Assembly (NCBI GenBank): GCA_036346225.1
Contig: JARFIW010000453.1
Span: forward strand, 5,766,001-5,830,000
Source: Platerodrilus igneus
Taxonomy: Eukaryota > Arthropoda > Insecta > Coleoptera > Lycidae
Length of the DNA stretch: 64,000 nt
Direction of reading: 5' to 3'
Shown here: positions 1 to 11,922 of the stretch, in pieces
How positions within the stretch are numbered: the first letter of the stretch is position 1
How the letters are laid out: the number at the start of each line of letters is the position of its first letter
The notes under the pieces: model-generated
What the model was told of the DNA's origin: nothing
What the model saw: the letters and a program-made list of their open reading frames with translations, nothing else
The model's database searches: none
Made by a program: the position numbers and the translations under genes

Positions 1-1444
1 ACCCTTTTCTGTAGACCAATGGTAGCCTATTGCAAAATGATTTGAAGAAGCATCTTTCAAGCTCAAAACGATAACGTCATAATGAATATTAAAACCCTTT
101 TCTGTAGGGCATTGCTAGTTTTTTGCAAAAATATCGAACGTATTGATTTTCTTGCCAAAAGGAATCAGATCGGAAAGGATATTGAATCTCTTTCTTGTAG
201 AGCATTATTAATATATTACAAAACCATCTGAAGAATTTCTTCTTCTGCCAAAAGGTATCAAGAAATCATAAATGGTATGGAAACTTTATCTTATAAGGTA
301 TTAGTCACCTATTGCAAAACCATCTCTGGGATTTCTTTTCCTGCCAAAGGTATCAGGAGATCATAAGGAATGTAAGAACTCTTTCTTTTAGGTCAATGGT
401 AGTCTATTGCAAAATACATCTGAATGATTTCTTTTTTTGTTGAAAGGTACTGGAAGAAATAAGGAGTATTAGGTAGGGCAATGGTAGTCTATTACAAAAC
501 CACCTGAAGGATTTTTTACTGCCGAAAGGTATCAGGAGGTCACAAGGATTTCGAGAACTTTTTCTTATAGGACATTGGTAGTCTATTGCAAAACCATCTG
601 AAGTTCTTTTTCCGCCAAAACATATCAGGAGATCATACGAGATATGAGAACTTTTTCTTATAGGACATTGGTAGTATATTGCATAATCATCTGTGGGATT
701 TCTTTTCTGCCAAAGGTATCAGGAGAGCATAGGGGATATTATAACTATTTCTTTAAGGTAAGGTAGCCTATTGCAAATCAACATCTTTTAGGACACTTGT
801 AGTCTATTGCAAAACCGTCTATGAAATTTTTTTTCCCTGTCAAAATGTATTAGATCAGAAAGGATAGTAGAACTCTTTCGGGTAGAGCAATGGTAGTCTA
901 TTGCAAAATCATTTGAGGGATTTACTCTCTGGTCAAAATGTATTGGGAGATCATAAGGGACATTAGCACACTTTCTTGTAGGGCAATGGTAGTGTATTGC
1001 AAAATCATCTGAGGGATTTATCTTCCCGTCAAGCTGTATTAGGAGATCAGAAAGAATATTAGAACTCTTTCCATTTAGGCAATGATAGTTTATTGCAAAA
1101 GATATCTGAATGGTTTCTTTTCCTATTGAAAGGTATTGAGAGATAATAAGAGATATGAGAACTCTTTTAGAGCAATAATAATCTATTACAAATCACAGCG
1201 ATAATAAGGGATGTGACAACTTTTTCTTATATGACATCGATAGTCTATTGCAAAACAGTTTGTGGGATTACGTTTCTGCCAAAATACATTAGGAAATCAG
1301 AAAGAATATTAGAGCCCTTTCTTTTAGAGCAATGGTAGTCTATTGCAATATACATCTGAACGATTTTTTTCCTATTGAAAGGTATTGGGATATAATAAGG
1401 GACATGAAAACCCTTTTAGGGCAATGGTTGTCTATTGCAAAACA
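1..1444. repeat. Degenerate ~92-bp tandem satellite
   Basis: A motif of the form caatggtagtctattgcaaaa recurs about every 85-100 bp (near 25, 110, 200, 300, 391, 481, 571, 661, 786, 885, 976, 1077, 1170, 1232, 1326 and 1418), giving roughly 16 diverged units. Each unit also has a gatttctttt..gccaaaaggtatcagga block and an agaactctttcttttagg block. A stub of the same unit reappears at 23896-23960, on the far side of the BEL element, so the array is the oldest layer here. No coding capacity is evident. Confidence 0.85.
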
Positions 1445-1449
1445 CATAT

Positions 1450-1773
1450 TGTTGGGGTTGCGGTCAATTACCTGTAGTCAACTGACAAGGGCTGTTTGCA
1501 GCAGCACTAAAGACTTCATTTGCCACTCAATGTTCAGATTAGAAACGGCAAGTTGGCTCTTTATTAAGCAGCTCAAATTATGTATCCCTTACTATCATAC
1601 AACCTTGCTTCTCTTAAATAGTTTCTAAATGTAACAAACTTTCAAGTAAACTACTAAATTGTAATACACAACCAGGATATTTGTCATCTAAAACACAATT
1701 TGTCCACTGGATTACCAAAACTAGGGTTACAACTATCAACAATAATACATGTATTAATCAACAAATCCCAACA
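1450..1773 (-). repeat. BEL/Pao 3' LTR
   Basis: This is a near-identical direct repeat of 23542-23890, starting tgttggggttgcggtc and ending caaatcccaaca. It is shorter mainly because of a ~25-bp deletion near 1697 relative to the other LTR. Confidence 0.9.
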
Positions 1774-1863
1774 GTTCCCCTGGCGCACCATTTTAACGGT
1801 TATTGGTGAGCAACTATTTTGGCACTTCCATCTCCAGTTTGACCAGCTTTACCACTGAGCGCT

Positions 1864-4510
1864 TTAGTATGCCGTTTGTAGTACCACACTCCTTACTTGC
1901 CAGTCTGCTGCTTTGTGAACCTGCACTACTCTTCCCTTCGGCCAGATGTTTCTAGGGTTGTCTTTATCGACGACTAACACAATATCATTGATTTCTAGCG
2001 GTAGTTGCGGTTTGTGCCATTTACCGTGCAGCAATAATTCTGGCAGATATTCTTTAATAAATCTTTTCCAACATCGGTTAGCAAATTGTTCCCTATAACT
2101 ATAATTATTGCGCAAAACTTTGGCACAATCGTTAATCGCTACCATTGGCTTGTCCCCACCAGTGGATAGTCTCAAGAAGTGGTTAGGAGTCAGTGCTTCT
2201 GAATGTTTGGTTTCTAAAGGCAAGTATGTCAGTGGTCTAGAATTGACGATGTTTTCTGCTGCTACGAGACAGCTACGTAGTAATGGGTCAGTTGGTGTTC
2301 GAGTAGTAAGGATGCCATAAACATCAAGCTTAGTTGTTTAAACTAATCGTTCCCAATTGCCACCCATATGTGGCGATGCTGGTGGGTTGAAATGCCATTC
2401 TAAATCAGGAGTAATGAATCTCTCTACAATTTTTTGTGTTCAAGTTTTTGAGCTCTTCCTTCAAAATGCGCCACTAGCAAGAAAATTAGTTCCACGGTCA
2501 CTAAACATCTTTCGGGGTTGCCCTCTTCTGGCCATAAAATCCCGTATACAGAGAATGAAGTAATCAGTATCTAATTTATATGCTACTTCAATATGAATCG
2601 CTCGGACTGTCAAACAAGTAAACAACAAGCCCCATGACTTCTCTTTTCTTCGACCTACTACAACTAGCATAGGTCCTAAATAATCTACACCGACGAAAGT
2701 AAAGTCTTCACTATAACAGGATAGTCGTGCATCTGGAAGTTGAGACATTTCAGGTTCTAGAGGTTGTGCAAGCATTAAATGGCATTATTGACAGTTTCTC
2801 TTAATTGAATTCAGCTTGATCTGAAGCCTTGGAACAAAATATCTCTTGCGTATTTCATTAACAACTATTTCGTGGTTTTGATGCAAATAGGCTTCATGAT
2901 AATGTGTAAGGATCAACCAAGTCAAGTCGTGCTTACAAGGTAAAATTATTGAACGTTTCGCATCAAACTCAATACAGACAGCAGCGTCGATTCTTCCACG
3001 TACTCTCAAGATGTCAGTTTCATCCAAGTAGACAGACAATTTATATAACGGACTTGAAGGTAGTACCGTCGGCTTAAGCATAGGATTTGGTGATTTTTTG
3101 GACAAATGGTTAATATCTTCTCCATAACATTCTTTTTGTGCCATTGATATCAACAATTGTTTTCTCTTTAGCAATTCCGCACCACTTAGACTACCGTTCA
3201 ATAACAAATCCTTTGAGCGTTTAGCTTTAAAGTTCCTCACAGCTCGAAAAACATATGCCACAGATCTTAACAATCTGTTGAAGCTACGAAAGCGCTGTAG
3301 GTCTATAAGCCGTTCAGCTACTATATGCACGAGAGCTGTCTCCTTTTGTACTTCGATCTTTTTATTGTGGTTCTAGGACCAAGTAGCTTCAGATTCATAC
3401 AAAAAGTCCGGGCCCTTATACCAGCGACAGCTGTTGTCCATTTTCGGAGTCGACGACCATTTTGTGGTCTCGTCAGCGACATTAAGTGCAGATGGCACAT
3501 AACGCCAATTTGCCACACAAGAATTTTCCTGAATTTCTGCAACTCTATATACAACGAATTTGCCTGATTTACGAGGGTCTTCATTTCTGATCTAATTCAA
3601 AACAGTTTCAGAGTCTGTTCAATAAATTGTTTTAGCCGGCATTATGCCGAGATACTCTACAATGGAATCTTTTTCGATGCGCAAGTACGATACAACAGCA
3701 CTAGCATTATCGCTTGCATCAACAAAAACGTGCATCACTTATATTTACAGTGCTGGCATTGAATAGCTGAGGATTTAGAGCAAGCATGACTTCCTTGGAA
3801 TTGGACACCCAGTTCCTGATCTCAAACCCAGCATTAGAGTGGATCATAGCTACTTCCTTACAAAGTTTTATGGTTTCCCTGACAGAATCAGTACAATCTA
3901 GCATGTCATCAACATAGTGATTGTGTATTGTGTATGATACTGGTTACTGCTCTGGGATGACTATCCTTGAACTCTAACGCGTTCACATTTTTCACGCATT
4001 GTGCGCAACTAGGGGAGCAAGTGGCACCAAAAGACATTACTTGTAGGACATATGTATCTGGAGGTTTGGTTTGATCACAGTGTCGCCAAAGAAACCACAT
4101 TGCATGTTGGTCTTCGTCTTAATTTTTACCTGTAGGAACATTTCTTTGACGTTGCCACTAACTGCTATCTTACGTTCACAAAACCTTAGAAGCACTCCCA
4201 GTAGCAGGCTGAGTTGATCTTCCCCTTTAAAAAGCATACTATTTAATGAAATTCCATCGACTAATGCGGCGGCATCCCAGACTATTTGGAATTTCCCGAG
4301 GTTGTTTTGATTGAACACCGACAAAATTGGCAAGTACCAAACTCTTTCGTGTGTTGGATAAAGATCCTTCTGGGATAACTTTCGGATGTAGCCCTTCTCC
4401 TCATACTCCTTTATCTTTAGATCCATATTCCTTGCTCGTGTGGGGTCAGACAGTAGACGATGTTCCAAACATCTGAGTCTCTTAAAGGCCATTGGTCGAC
4501 TATCTGGTAT
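1864..4510 (-). pseudogene. BEL/Pao pol: RT, RNase H, integrase, C-terminal domain
   Basis: Read right to left, this holds BEL-type reverse transcriptase (around 4492-3719, with FGATCSP and GVLLRF motifs), an RNase H region (~3600-3321), the integrase zinc-binding segment (3330-2785, RVRGRID and HYHEAYLHQNH) and the integrase core (2775-2461, first Asp in GVDYLGP). It ends with the C-terminal DUF5641-like domain (2223-1864, with DIVLVVD and WPKGRVV). The reading frame is broken several times, for example at 4037, 3909, 3719 and 2785, so no full polyprotein can be made. The gene should continue upstream into 20897, but the LINE interrupts it near 4510. Assignment rests on motif order; the exact BEL lineage is not resolved. 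Confidence 0.88.
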
Positions 4511-4517
4511 ACCAAAA

Positions 4518-5560
4518 ATGGCCGACAGTGAAACAGCAGACGATCTGAGCTGCTCAAGTTTTATGTTTAAGTGTTGCCCAAAGAAAAGTTTTGATAATTT
4601 TGTTTGTGCTAAGTGTTCTAGTGTTTTTCATAAAAGCTGCTTGAGAAGAATTACAAACAAAAAGTTATTGTATAATAATCTGTTTATATGTGAAGATTGT
4701 ATAAATTCTAAAATTGACCACAGTATTGATGGCAAGGCCACTAATAAGGATATTGCAGACCATCTGCTGCAGCTACAAAATGAAATTAAATTAAAAGATA
4801 AGCATTTGACTAGACTAAAGCTTGATTATCAAAAATTTGTTCAAGATGCTACTACACATGAACAACATTTGCATAGATTACTTAAATAAGCAGAGGAAAA
4901 AATTAAGCAACTAAAAACTGAAATCAAAGGTGCTAAACAAAGTGGTTTATACAACAAAGTGGAAGTTACACAAATTGCTAATAAAATTACAACTTTGAAA
5001 CTGCAAAGTCAAACAGAACTTAAGAATTGTAATAATTTAAACTTTCTTTTAGAATCAACAGATAAAGATAAATTTCACTCTTTGGATACAACCAAACCAA
5101 GTGTAATATATACTAATGAGGAACAAGATACTAATTCCAATTCTATTAAGAATCAAATATTGAGTACTACAATTAAAAGTTGTGCCATGGCAGAAAATCT
5201 AACAGTGTCCAAATATAAAGTGCTAATTCTTGGTGATAGCCACACGCGAAATTTTGGAAAGCTATTAAATTCATTGCTACAAAAAGAAAACCTTATAACA
5301 ACATGTATCTGCAAACCTAATGCAAAATTCCGAGAAGTGACACAAGATATACAGAATCTCACTAAAACACTCACAAAGGAAGATTATATAATCATACTGG
5401 CTGGAGTTAATAATATATTGAGTGGTTCCTCTATATCTATATCGGAACTAAATTATTGTTTTAAGAATATTCAACATACTAATGCTATTGTCATTTCTAT
5501 TCCTTTCTGGTATCAACATTCCAAATTAAATAAATATATATATATATACCAATTAAATCT

Positions 5561-5600
<40 letters not shown>

Positions 5601-5989
5601 TAATTCAAAACAAATATAATAATATTCAATTTGTTGACAGTAACAGTTGCACTAGTAAGTCAGATTTTACAAGAAATGGACTACATCTTAATAATAAAGG
5701 TAAATCTGAAGTTTGTAGATGTTTATTTGATATTATAACTGCAAGCAAAAAGCAACTTAAAAGTTCTGTTAATATTACCCACCAAAATAAAAATCTTATC
5801 TATATACAACTGAATGAGAGTGCAGACAATGTGAACAAGTTTAACGATAATCAAACCCTACATGATAGCATTAGAAATAGATCAATTAGTACAACATCAG
5901 ATGGGAATAAAAATCGTAACTTGATAGTTTCAAACAATAAAAGCACCTTAAATTTTCAAACGTTTCTAGATCGAAAACCAAAAAGCTAG
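4518..5989 (+). pseudogene. CR1-like ORF1: zinc finger, coiled coil, SGNH esterase-like
   Basis: The ATG at 4518 opens a protein with a PHD/RING-like Cys-His cluster (C-C-P..C..C..VFHKSC...CEDC, residues ~15-65). A Lys/Glu-rich likely coiled coil follows, then an SGNH-hydrolase-like domain with GDSHT (block I, ~5233), GVNNI (block III, ~5404) and GLHLN (block V, ~5680). An in-frame TAA at 4887-4889 breaks the coiled coil. A (TA)n expansion at 5533-5599 lies inside the esterase domain and shifts the downstream part to another frame, which stops at 5987. The family role of ORF1 is RNA binding and chaperoning in the LINE RNP; the esterase-like domain's substrate is unknown. Confidence 0.78.
5533..5599. 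repeat. (TA)n microsatellite inside LINE ORF1
   Basis: Two runs of ta/at dinucleotides are separated by a short unique spacer (ccaattaaatctgg). The tract lies in the coding sequence of the esterase-like domain and is probably an expansion within the copy rather than an ancestral feature. Confidence 0.9.
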
Positions 5990-6338
5990 ACAATGAATAC
6001 AAATTAACAATCTATCATCAAAATATTCAATGTTTATCTAATAAAATTGGTGAAATTGATGTTTTTTTAAATGATAATTACTGTGATATATTTTTTACAA
6101 GTGAACATTGGCTAAAAAGTAGTAACATTCCTAATATGTATATTGACGGTTATTACCTAGCAGATAAATTTTCTAGAAATAATAGTATTCATGGAGGTGT
6201 AGCAATTTTTATACGCAATGGTATTGAGTGTCGACAGCTAAGGAATATGACTAAGGCATCTGTAGAAATTGATTGTCAATGTGCTGCTATTGTGATAGAT
6301 CAACAACCAAATGGCAAAATAATCATTGTTACAGTATA
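5989..6338 (+). pseudogene. CR1-like ORF2, N-terminal half of AP endonuclease
   Basis: Open sequence beginning YKLTIYHQNIQCLSNK and containing FTSEHWL (catalytic Glu region) and GGVAIFIR matches the start of an apurinic-like LINE endonuclease. It overlaps the end of ORF1 in a different frame. The frame is interrupted at 6338 by the mariner element and resumes exactly at 16321. Joining the flanks at the TA target restores an open V-Y-R-S reading, which shows the insertion was into an intact codon run. Confidence 0.8.
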
Positions 6339-6779
6339 CAGGGTGAATGGTATCGTTCGTGCAAAAATGAACTGGGTGATAGTACACTTAATTTGCAACA
6401 AAAATTGTTAATATGACCCCTGTCCTATCTCGATTGGTTTAGGAGATATGGTTTTTTAGTCTGTTTCTAATAACGCGACTTCTTGCAGTAAAAGTGAAAT
6501 TTCTTGACGTCTGCTTCATATAACTAGATAATCAATCCGATTTTCATAAACTACATTAAATTTCCTATAAAAAACAACTATTTCGATTTTTTAATTTTAA
6601 AAGAAACATTTATTATAAAGCATTAAAAGGTAAAAAATTACACAGGAAATTTTTTAACAAAGATTAAAGTAATATTACAGCAAAATTATTTTATCTACAA
6701 ATGAGCAAATGTCACCAAAACAACCTCACTTCATAAGGTCTCCAGCAGTGCGAAACACTTTCTATTTGATTTTTAATTT
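6339..6779 (+). repeat. Mariner left terminal inverted repeat
   Basis: This is the reverse complement of 15879-16318 with scattered substitutions and single-base indels. It starts cagggtgaatgg immediately after the TA duplication and ends at atttgatttttaa. Confidence 0.88.
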
Positions 6780-6910
6780 ATCATGTATGGAAATATGGAA
6801 ACAAATATTTGTTTCCAATTCGCATTAAAATTCGCCCACTGCCTTGATTATCTAATGATCCCACAACATTTTTCCGGTGTTACGGAGGCAATAATTTGAT
6901 AAATTAAATT

Positions 6911-7085
6911 TTATTTGTATTGTTCAAAATGCTGACTACCGCACCTGATACAGGTTCTTGCTCTTTTCCGCATATCTACCACGGTCACGCTCATAGATAG
7001 CTTCTCTCTTAAGAGTTGACATCCATTTTCGAGCCTTTGCCTCAAATTTTCCAAACTGACTACCTCCGTGGTGTATACGTATTCT
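6911..7085 (-). pseudogene. Mariner transposase, C-terminal fragment
   Basis: On the minus strand this codes EYVYTTEVVSLENLRQR...CIRCGSQHFEQYK and stops at 6911. That is the typical C-terminal tail of this transposase group. It continues directly from the EYVY codons that also end the main part at 14754, showing that everything between 7086 and 14753 was inserted into one gene. Confidence 0.75.
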
Positions 7086-7383
7086 AGGCGGCTCCGTGGC
7101 GTAGTGGTATGTGTGTGACTACTACGCCCAAGGTCCCGGGTTCGAATCCCGACACGGTCCGCTTGAAAAATGTTAGGCGAGCATTTTTCACAAAAATACA
7201 CCCTCGTTCGGATGAGAGGTAAAATGGAGGTCCCGTGTGTGAGTGTTGTCACGCACGTTAAAGATCCCTACCTTGCTTGGAACAGCAAGGGTTCGGCAAA
7301 ATTCAAAATTTTCCAGGTAACAAAAACTCGCTTCCTGGCCAATGTAGTACCTTCGGGTGGAGCATTGAAAAATCACATGTAAT
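7086..7383 (+). mobile_element. tRNA-derived SINE, copy 1
   Basis: The 5' head is tRNA-like: an A-box-like gtggcgtagtgg and a B-box ggttcgaatcc (~7140), the promoter elements read by RNA polymerase III. The body (caccctcgttcggatgagagg, cacgttaaagatccctacc, gtaccttcgggtggagcatt) is shared with copies at 14463, 62136 and 62450. It is flanked by the 13-bp duplication gtatacgtattct at 7073-7085 and 7384-7396. The target is the mariner transposase gene. Confidence 0.85.
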
Positions 7384-7397
7384 GTATACGTATTCTA

Positions 7398-9068
7398 AGT
7401 AATAATAATTACAAGAATTTAAATTCTTCGTTTAATTCATTAAATAAAAAATTTAACATTTCCTACTCGACTATTTTATGTACAAAGCTGACAAGGGTGA
7501 CATTGTCGTAATTATGAATAGAATTGATTACCAAAATAAAGTATTGAATTTTTTAGAGTCTAAAAATTTTAAGCTGCTGGAAAAATATCCTACTCCAAAT
7601 CTCATTAAAGAAGTTCGAAAAGTTACATTCGATAACCGTCACATCCTTATGTCACTTAACAAAAATTATAAACATCTATTATGCATGAATATCAAACACC
7701 TTTACTATATAGTTTACCAAAGATCCATAAAGATCAAATACCTATAAGACCGGTAGTCTCATTCTGCAACACACCAGTAGGAAAAATCACAAAATGGTTA
7801 AATAAGATTTTAAAACAATATTTAGAATTTAAAACCCAATTTGCAATAAAAAATTCTTATAGTCTAATGGAAAATTTATCTAAATTAATATTGCCAACAT
7901 ATTACATTATAGTATCATTTGATATAACTAATTTATTCCCAAGTGTTCCAGCTAACGAATGTTCTAACCTCATTTTATTGCAACTCACTAACTTCAAATT
8001 AACAGATATGCAGATTATAACCATCATGTCTTTACTAAAAGCATGTATAAAACAAAATTTCTTTAAATTTAATCAAAAACATATGTACAAATCATTGACT
8101 TACCAATGGGTTCCAGCATATCACCTTTAATAACAGAAATTTTTATGAACAATCTAGAGCAAAATTACATCTCAGTCAACAATTTTTCAGCGAATACATA
8201 ATTTTTTATAGCCGTTATGTCGATGATATATTGATAATAACAACTGCAAACATTGATGATATTTCAAGTTTTCATATATATCTAAATTCAATCCATCCAA
8301 ATATAAAATTCACAATAGAATTTGAAAACAAGGGAACTTTACCATTTTTAGATATGGTTCTTATAAATAAACCTAAAAAGTTATGTTCAATTTCTACAGA
8401 AAACCAACCATCTCTGATTCAATTATTCCTTATCATTCAAACCATCCCTTCTCGCAAAAAATGGCTTCATTAAAGTTTTTACTACGTCATCGTATTATAA
8501 CACCAACATTCGAAGAATACAGAAATGTAGAAATGTCTACAATAAAACAAATAACTAACAACAATGGTTACAATACAAAAATAATGGATAAGCTTTACAA
8601 AAAATTATAATACAAATTAAATAGCACTCATTTAATGGATATAAAGGGATTGAATACCACATGTTGTCAACCTTTGACGCATTGCAAACACATGTCACCT
8701 AATTTGAAGAACATCTTTGGGAAATACAATATTGGTGTTATATTCAAAAATCAAAACAACATATAAAGACAGAATTCCAATCCTGAATTCCTGAATAAAT
8801 CAGGTATTTATCAGTTAAATTGTGGCTCATGTAGATGTTTTTACATCGGAAAAACAGACAGGAACTTCTTCATAAGATTCCAAGAACACAATAGTTGCAT
8901 CTGCAAAAATAATATTAGTTTTAATCCAAATCACCCAACCCAATCAGCTTTCGCAAACCACATACTAACCAACAATCATCAATTTGATCAGACATAAGAT
9001 TATAAAATTTTAAGCGTTTACAATAATAATTTAAATTTAGAATTTCTTGAAATGTTACACATAACAGA
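7398..9068 (+). pseudogene. Penelope-like element (PLE 1): RT and GIY-YIG endonuclease
   Basis: Broken frames encode a PLE-type reverse transcriptase: KADKGDIVVIM (7480), SLPKIHKDQIPIRPVVS (~7710), SFDITNLFPSVP (~7915) and YVDDIL (8216). A GIY-YIG endonuclease follows (CGSCRCFYIGKT, ~8825-8855). PLEs use this RT plus endonuclease combination for target-primed insertion. The copy is 5'-truncated: it begins directly after the SINE copy 1 duplication, and it ends in a (TA)n tract. Frameshifts near 7690, 8120 and 8460 make it non-functional. Confidence 0.82.
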
Positions 9069-9073
9069 AAATA

Positions 9074-9121
<48 letters not shown>
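9069..9121. repeat. (TA)n microsatellite at PLE/Gypsy boundary
   Basis: About 50 bp of pure TA dinucleotide lies between the PLE 3' end and the tgttgtgatac terminus of a Gypsy LTR. Confidence 0.92.
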
Positions 9122-9127
<6 letters not shown>

Positions 9128-10790
9128 GATACTGTAGCAATACCCCTATGTGCCCTTTTTATGAACTAAAAGGTATACATTTTTAATTTGCCAATTTTTG
9201 ATTTTTAATATATAATTTTGATTGTGCCGGCTAGCTCAGTTTTTGAATTACGCACGGAGCTTGCGACAATACGACAAACAAAGCCCTTAAACCTACTATC
9301 TACCTCTCCTTTTTGTTTTAATCTTTAAACCATAACACCATTTAGCACAATTGATTATAGTGTTCTCAAAAATATTTACAACGTATGAAAAGGTTAAAAT
9401 TCTTTAACTGGAATTTTTCTTCTAATAATTGAATCAATAAATTTAATTATTAATTGAAGCCTGTTGAACGTTCATTTAACCTCATTTATTTACATAATTT
9501 ACAACGTATACCCAAAATTAAATCTTGCCGACCCCTCACATAAATTATCATGAAAGCAATTTTTTAAGCATTTAAACTTGTAATATTTAATTAAATGTAA
9601 ATCTTAAGTTTTTCAATTTAGCAAAGTGCAATGAGATATCCACAAATAAAATAAAATAATCATAAACATTCAGATTGACTAACCTGTTGTTTTCAGCTTA
9701 AATCAGTCTCTAGTTCAACCGTTGTGTGCTTCCCTCATAGCATCGCCTTTAATACATGCTAGCGTACTGCATTAAACTCCTTTACCATAAATCATTGACG
9801 TAAATGCATGTTGCATTTCCTCTTTTGTTCCATTAATAGCCACTTCAGCATTAATTCAAACTTGTTCCCTTATTTATAGAGACTGGACTCCAGTAATTAT
9901 TTATATTTGTCTCCCGTAATTGTTTGGAGCTGTTTCCAGTTATTCTTTAGAGATTCTTTAAAGTCGTTTTTTATTTAAGGATAAAAACGACAAACCATTA
10001 ATTTTCCATATTCAGCGGAACTATTTCACTTCACTATTACTCTCTTAACGTGTATATTTTGGTTTTCAGAGATGTGAACTGTACTTTACTTCATGATGAA
10101 CCGATTTGTTTACAAATCTGGTCATATTTAAATGCACCGTATATCTGTTGACAAGCGCAAAGTTTGCTGTTTGTGTATACCAGGTTTTCGGATATTCCAT
10201 GGTATTATGGTTGTATATTAACATCAACGCGTTCCTCTTGTCACGTACGATTTCAAGTTAATAGCATTGATTTACTTGGATTTTCATACTTCTAGATAAG
10301 TAAACCGTTGTTTGTTCAAATAAATTTGGTGAACTTTGATTTTTAATAAACATGCTTTGTTTGTTTCCAATAAATCAGGTGTCGATTTTAATTCTCTAGT
10401 CATGTAGACGAATACAATGTATGCATTAAATTATCTGCGTTTTCTATCCTATGCATTATTAAACCGGCTTGTATTAATTAGGATTCTTGATGTAATAATG
10501 TTGCGTTATCTACGCGTGTCGCGATTCAGTTTGCATTTATGTTATTTAACGACTTGCGGATTTGTTTTATTCAAATAAATTTTCAAATTTTTTTCATTAA
10601 CTGAATTAATTACGACTATTATTTATATATAGGGCGTTGTCATTTACTTTCCAGTTTAATCATCGTATTTCTTGTTTTCTTCAGAAAACTGTGGTTTTCT
10701 GAGCCCTTATGTATTTTATATGGAGTGCGCTATACTCTTGGTCCTAACTATCCCTAAATGACCCTATTAACACAGCATTTTTCCCTCAAA
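9122..10790 (-). repeat. Probable 3' LTR of Gypsy element 1
   Basis: The sequence begins tgttgtgatactgtagc directly after a (TA)n run, like the LTR starts of the related elements at 40464 (tgctgtggtatac) and 47838. It includes the shared ggctagctca segment. A purine stretch on the minus strand (gagggaaaaatg, ~10775-10790) may be the polypurine tract. No second LTR exists here because the element is cut at 14462, so the boundary near 10790 is approximate. Confidence 0.6.
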
Positions 10791-10804
10791 TTAAAACAAA
10801 ATTT

Positions 10805-11900
10805 TTGAAAAATGCTATTTTTGGCGCCCAACATGAAGACAAAAATTCACATTGGTCCAAAATTATTTTGTTTTTATTTTCTACTATATACACAACTCCT
10901 AAATTATTTTCACACCACTATTCCTATTTTAATCTAACCTATTCTATAACTATACACCTATCCATTCCAAATATTTTATTATATTTTCAAAATGATCACT
11001 ATTTACACAAGGCTCCCTGAATCCGTACTGTTTCCTATCTATTTATATTTTTCCTATTTTTCCTAAATTTACTCTACCTATGATAATCCACTAATATTTC
11101 ACTCCCTATTTGTCTATACTTTCCTATTTTTCCTAAATTTACACTACCTTTGTAATATACTAATATTTAAACTTGTATTTACCTATACTTTTCCTATTTA
11201 CATATACTTTTCCCATTTTTCATAACTGTATCATCATCTCTTCATATTTCTAATGAACTACCTCTATTTGTCTATACTTTTCCATTTTCATATACTTTTC
11301 CCATTTTTTATAAATTTATACTACGTATCATCATCTCTTCTTATTTCTAATGTTTATCTATCCCTATTTATCTATACTTTTTTCCATTTACTTATACTTT
11401 TTCCATTTTTTATAAATTTATACTACATATCATCATGTCTTCATATTTCTATTGAACCACTCCTATTTATCTATCTGTATTTATTTATACTCTTTCCATT
11501 TACCTATACTTTTCCCATTTTTTATAAACGTATCATCATCTCTTCATATTTCTCATGTTTATCTATCCCTATTTATCTATACTTTTCCCATTTTTCATAA
11601 ATTCATCATCATCTCTTTATATTTCTAATAAACCACTCCTATTTGTCTATACTTTTTCCATTTTCATATACTTTTCCCATTTTTTTATAAATGTATACGA
11701 AGTATCATAGTCTCTTCTTATTTCTAATGAACCACTCCTATTTATCTATACTTTTCTATTTATATCAACCTACGCTAAATATCATTTTCTTCAAATATTT
11801 CTACTAAACTAGTTTCTTATTTACATATTTCTTCCCATTTCCATCAACCTATACTACTCCTACTTTTCCTAAAGCTATCCTAATTATTATTAACCTATCC
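10805..11900. repeat. Pyrimidine-rich ~100-bp tandem repeat in Gypsy 1 3' region
   Basis: Units containing tcatcatctcttcatatttct, ctatttatctatactttt and cccattttttataaat recur near 11231, 11329, 11430, 11532, 11605 and 11703 (spacing ~100 bp, once 73). On the element's own strand this is an A/G-rich tract between pol and the LTR. No protein is supported. Gypsy element 2 has a similar tract at 42600-43130. Confidence 0.8.
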
Positions 11901-11922
11901 TATTGTATTTGTCCCACTGCGT

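Noticed and set aside
1..1444. CRISPR-like array
   Set aside because: Units are diverged throughout, with no constant repeat and unique spacers, in a eukaryotic genome.
7086..7160. Functional tRNA gene
   Set aside because: The A and B boxes belong to a repeated SINE with a ~220-bp body and target duplications.
10822..10832. Plus-strand primer-binding-like TGGCGCCCAAC
   Set aside because: The neighbouring pol is on the minus strand and this position is the 3' LTR side, so the orientation does not fit. It may be a remnant of another element.
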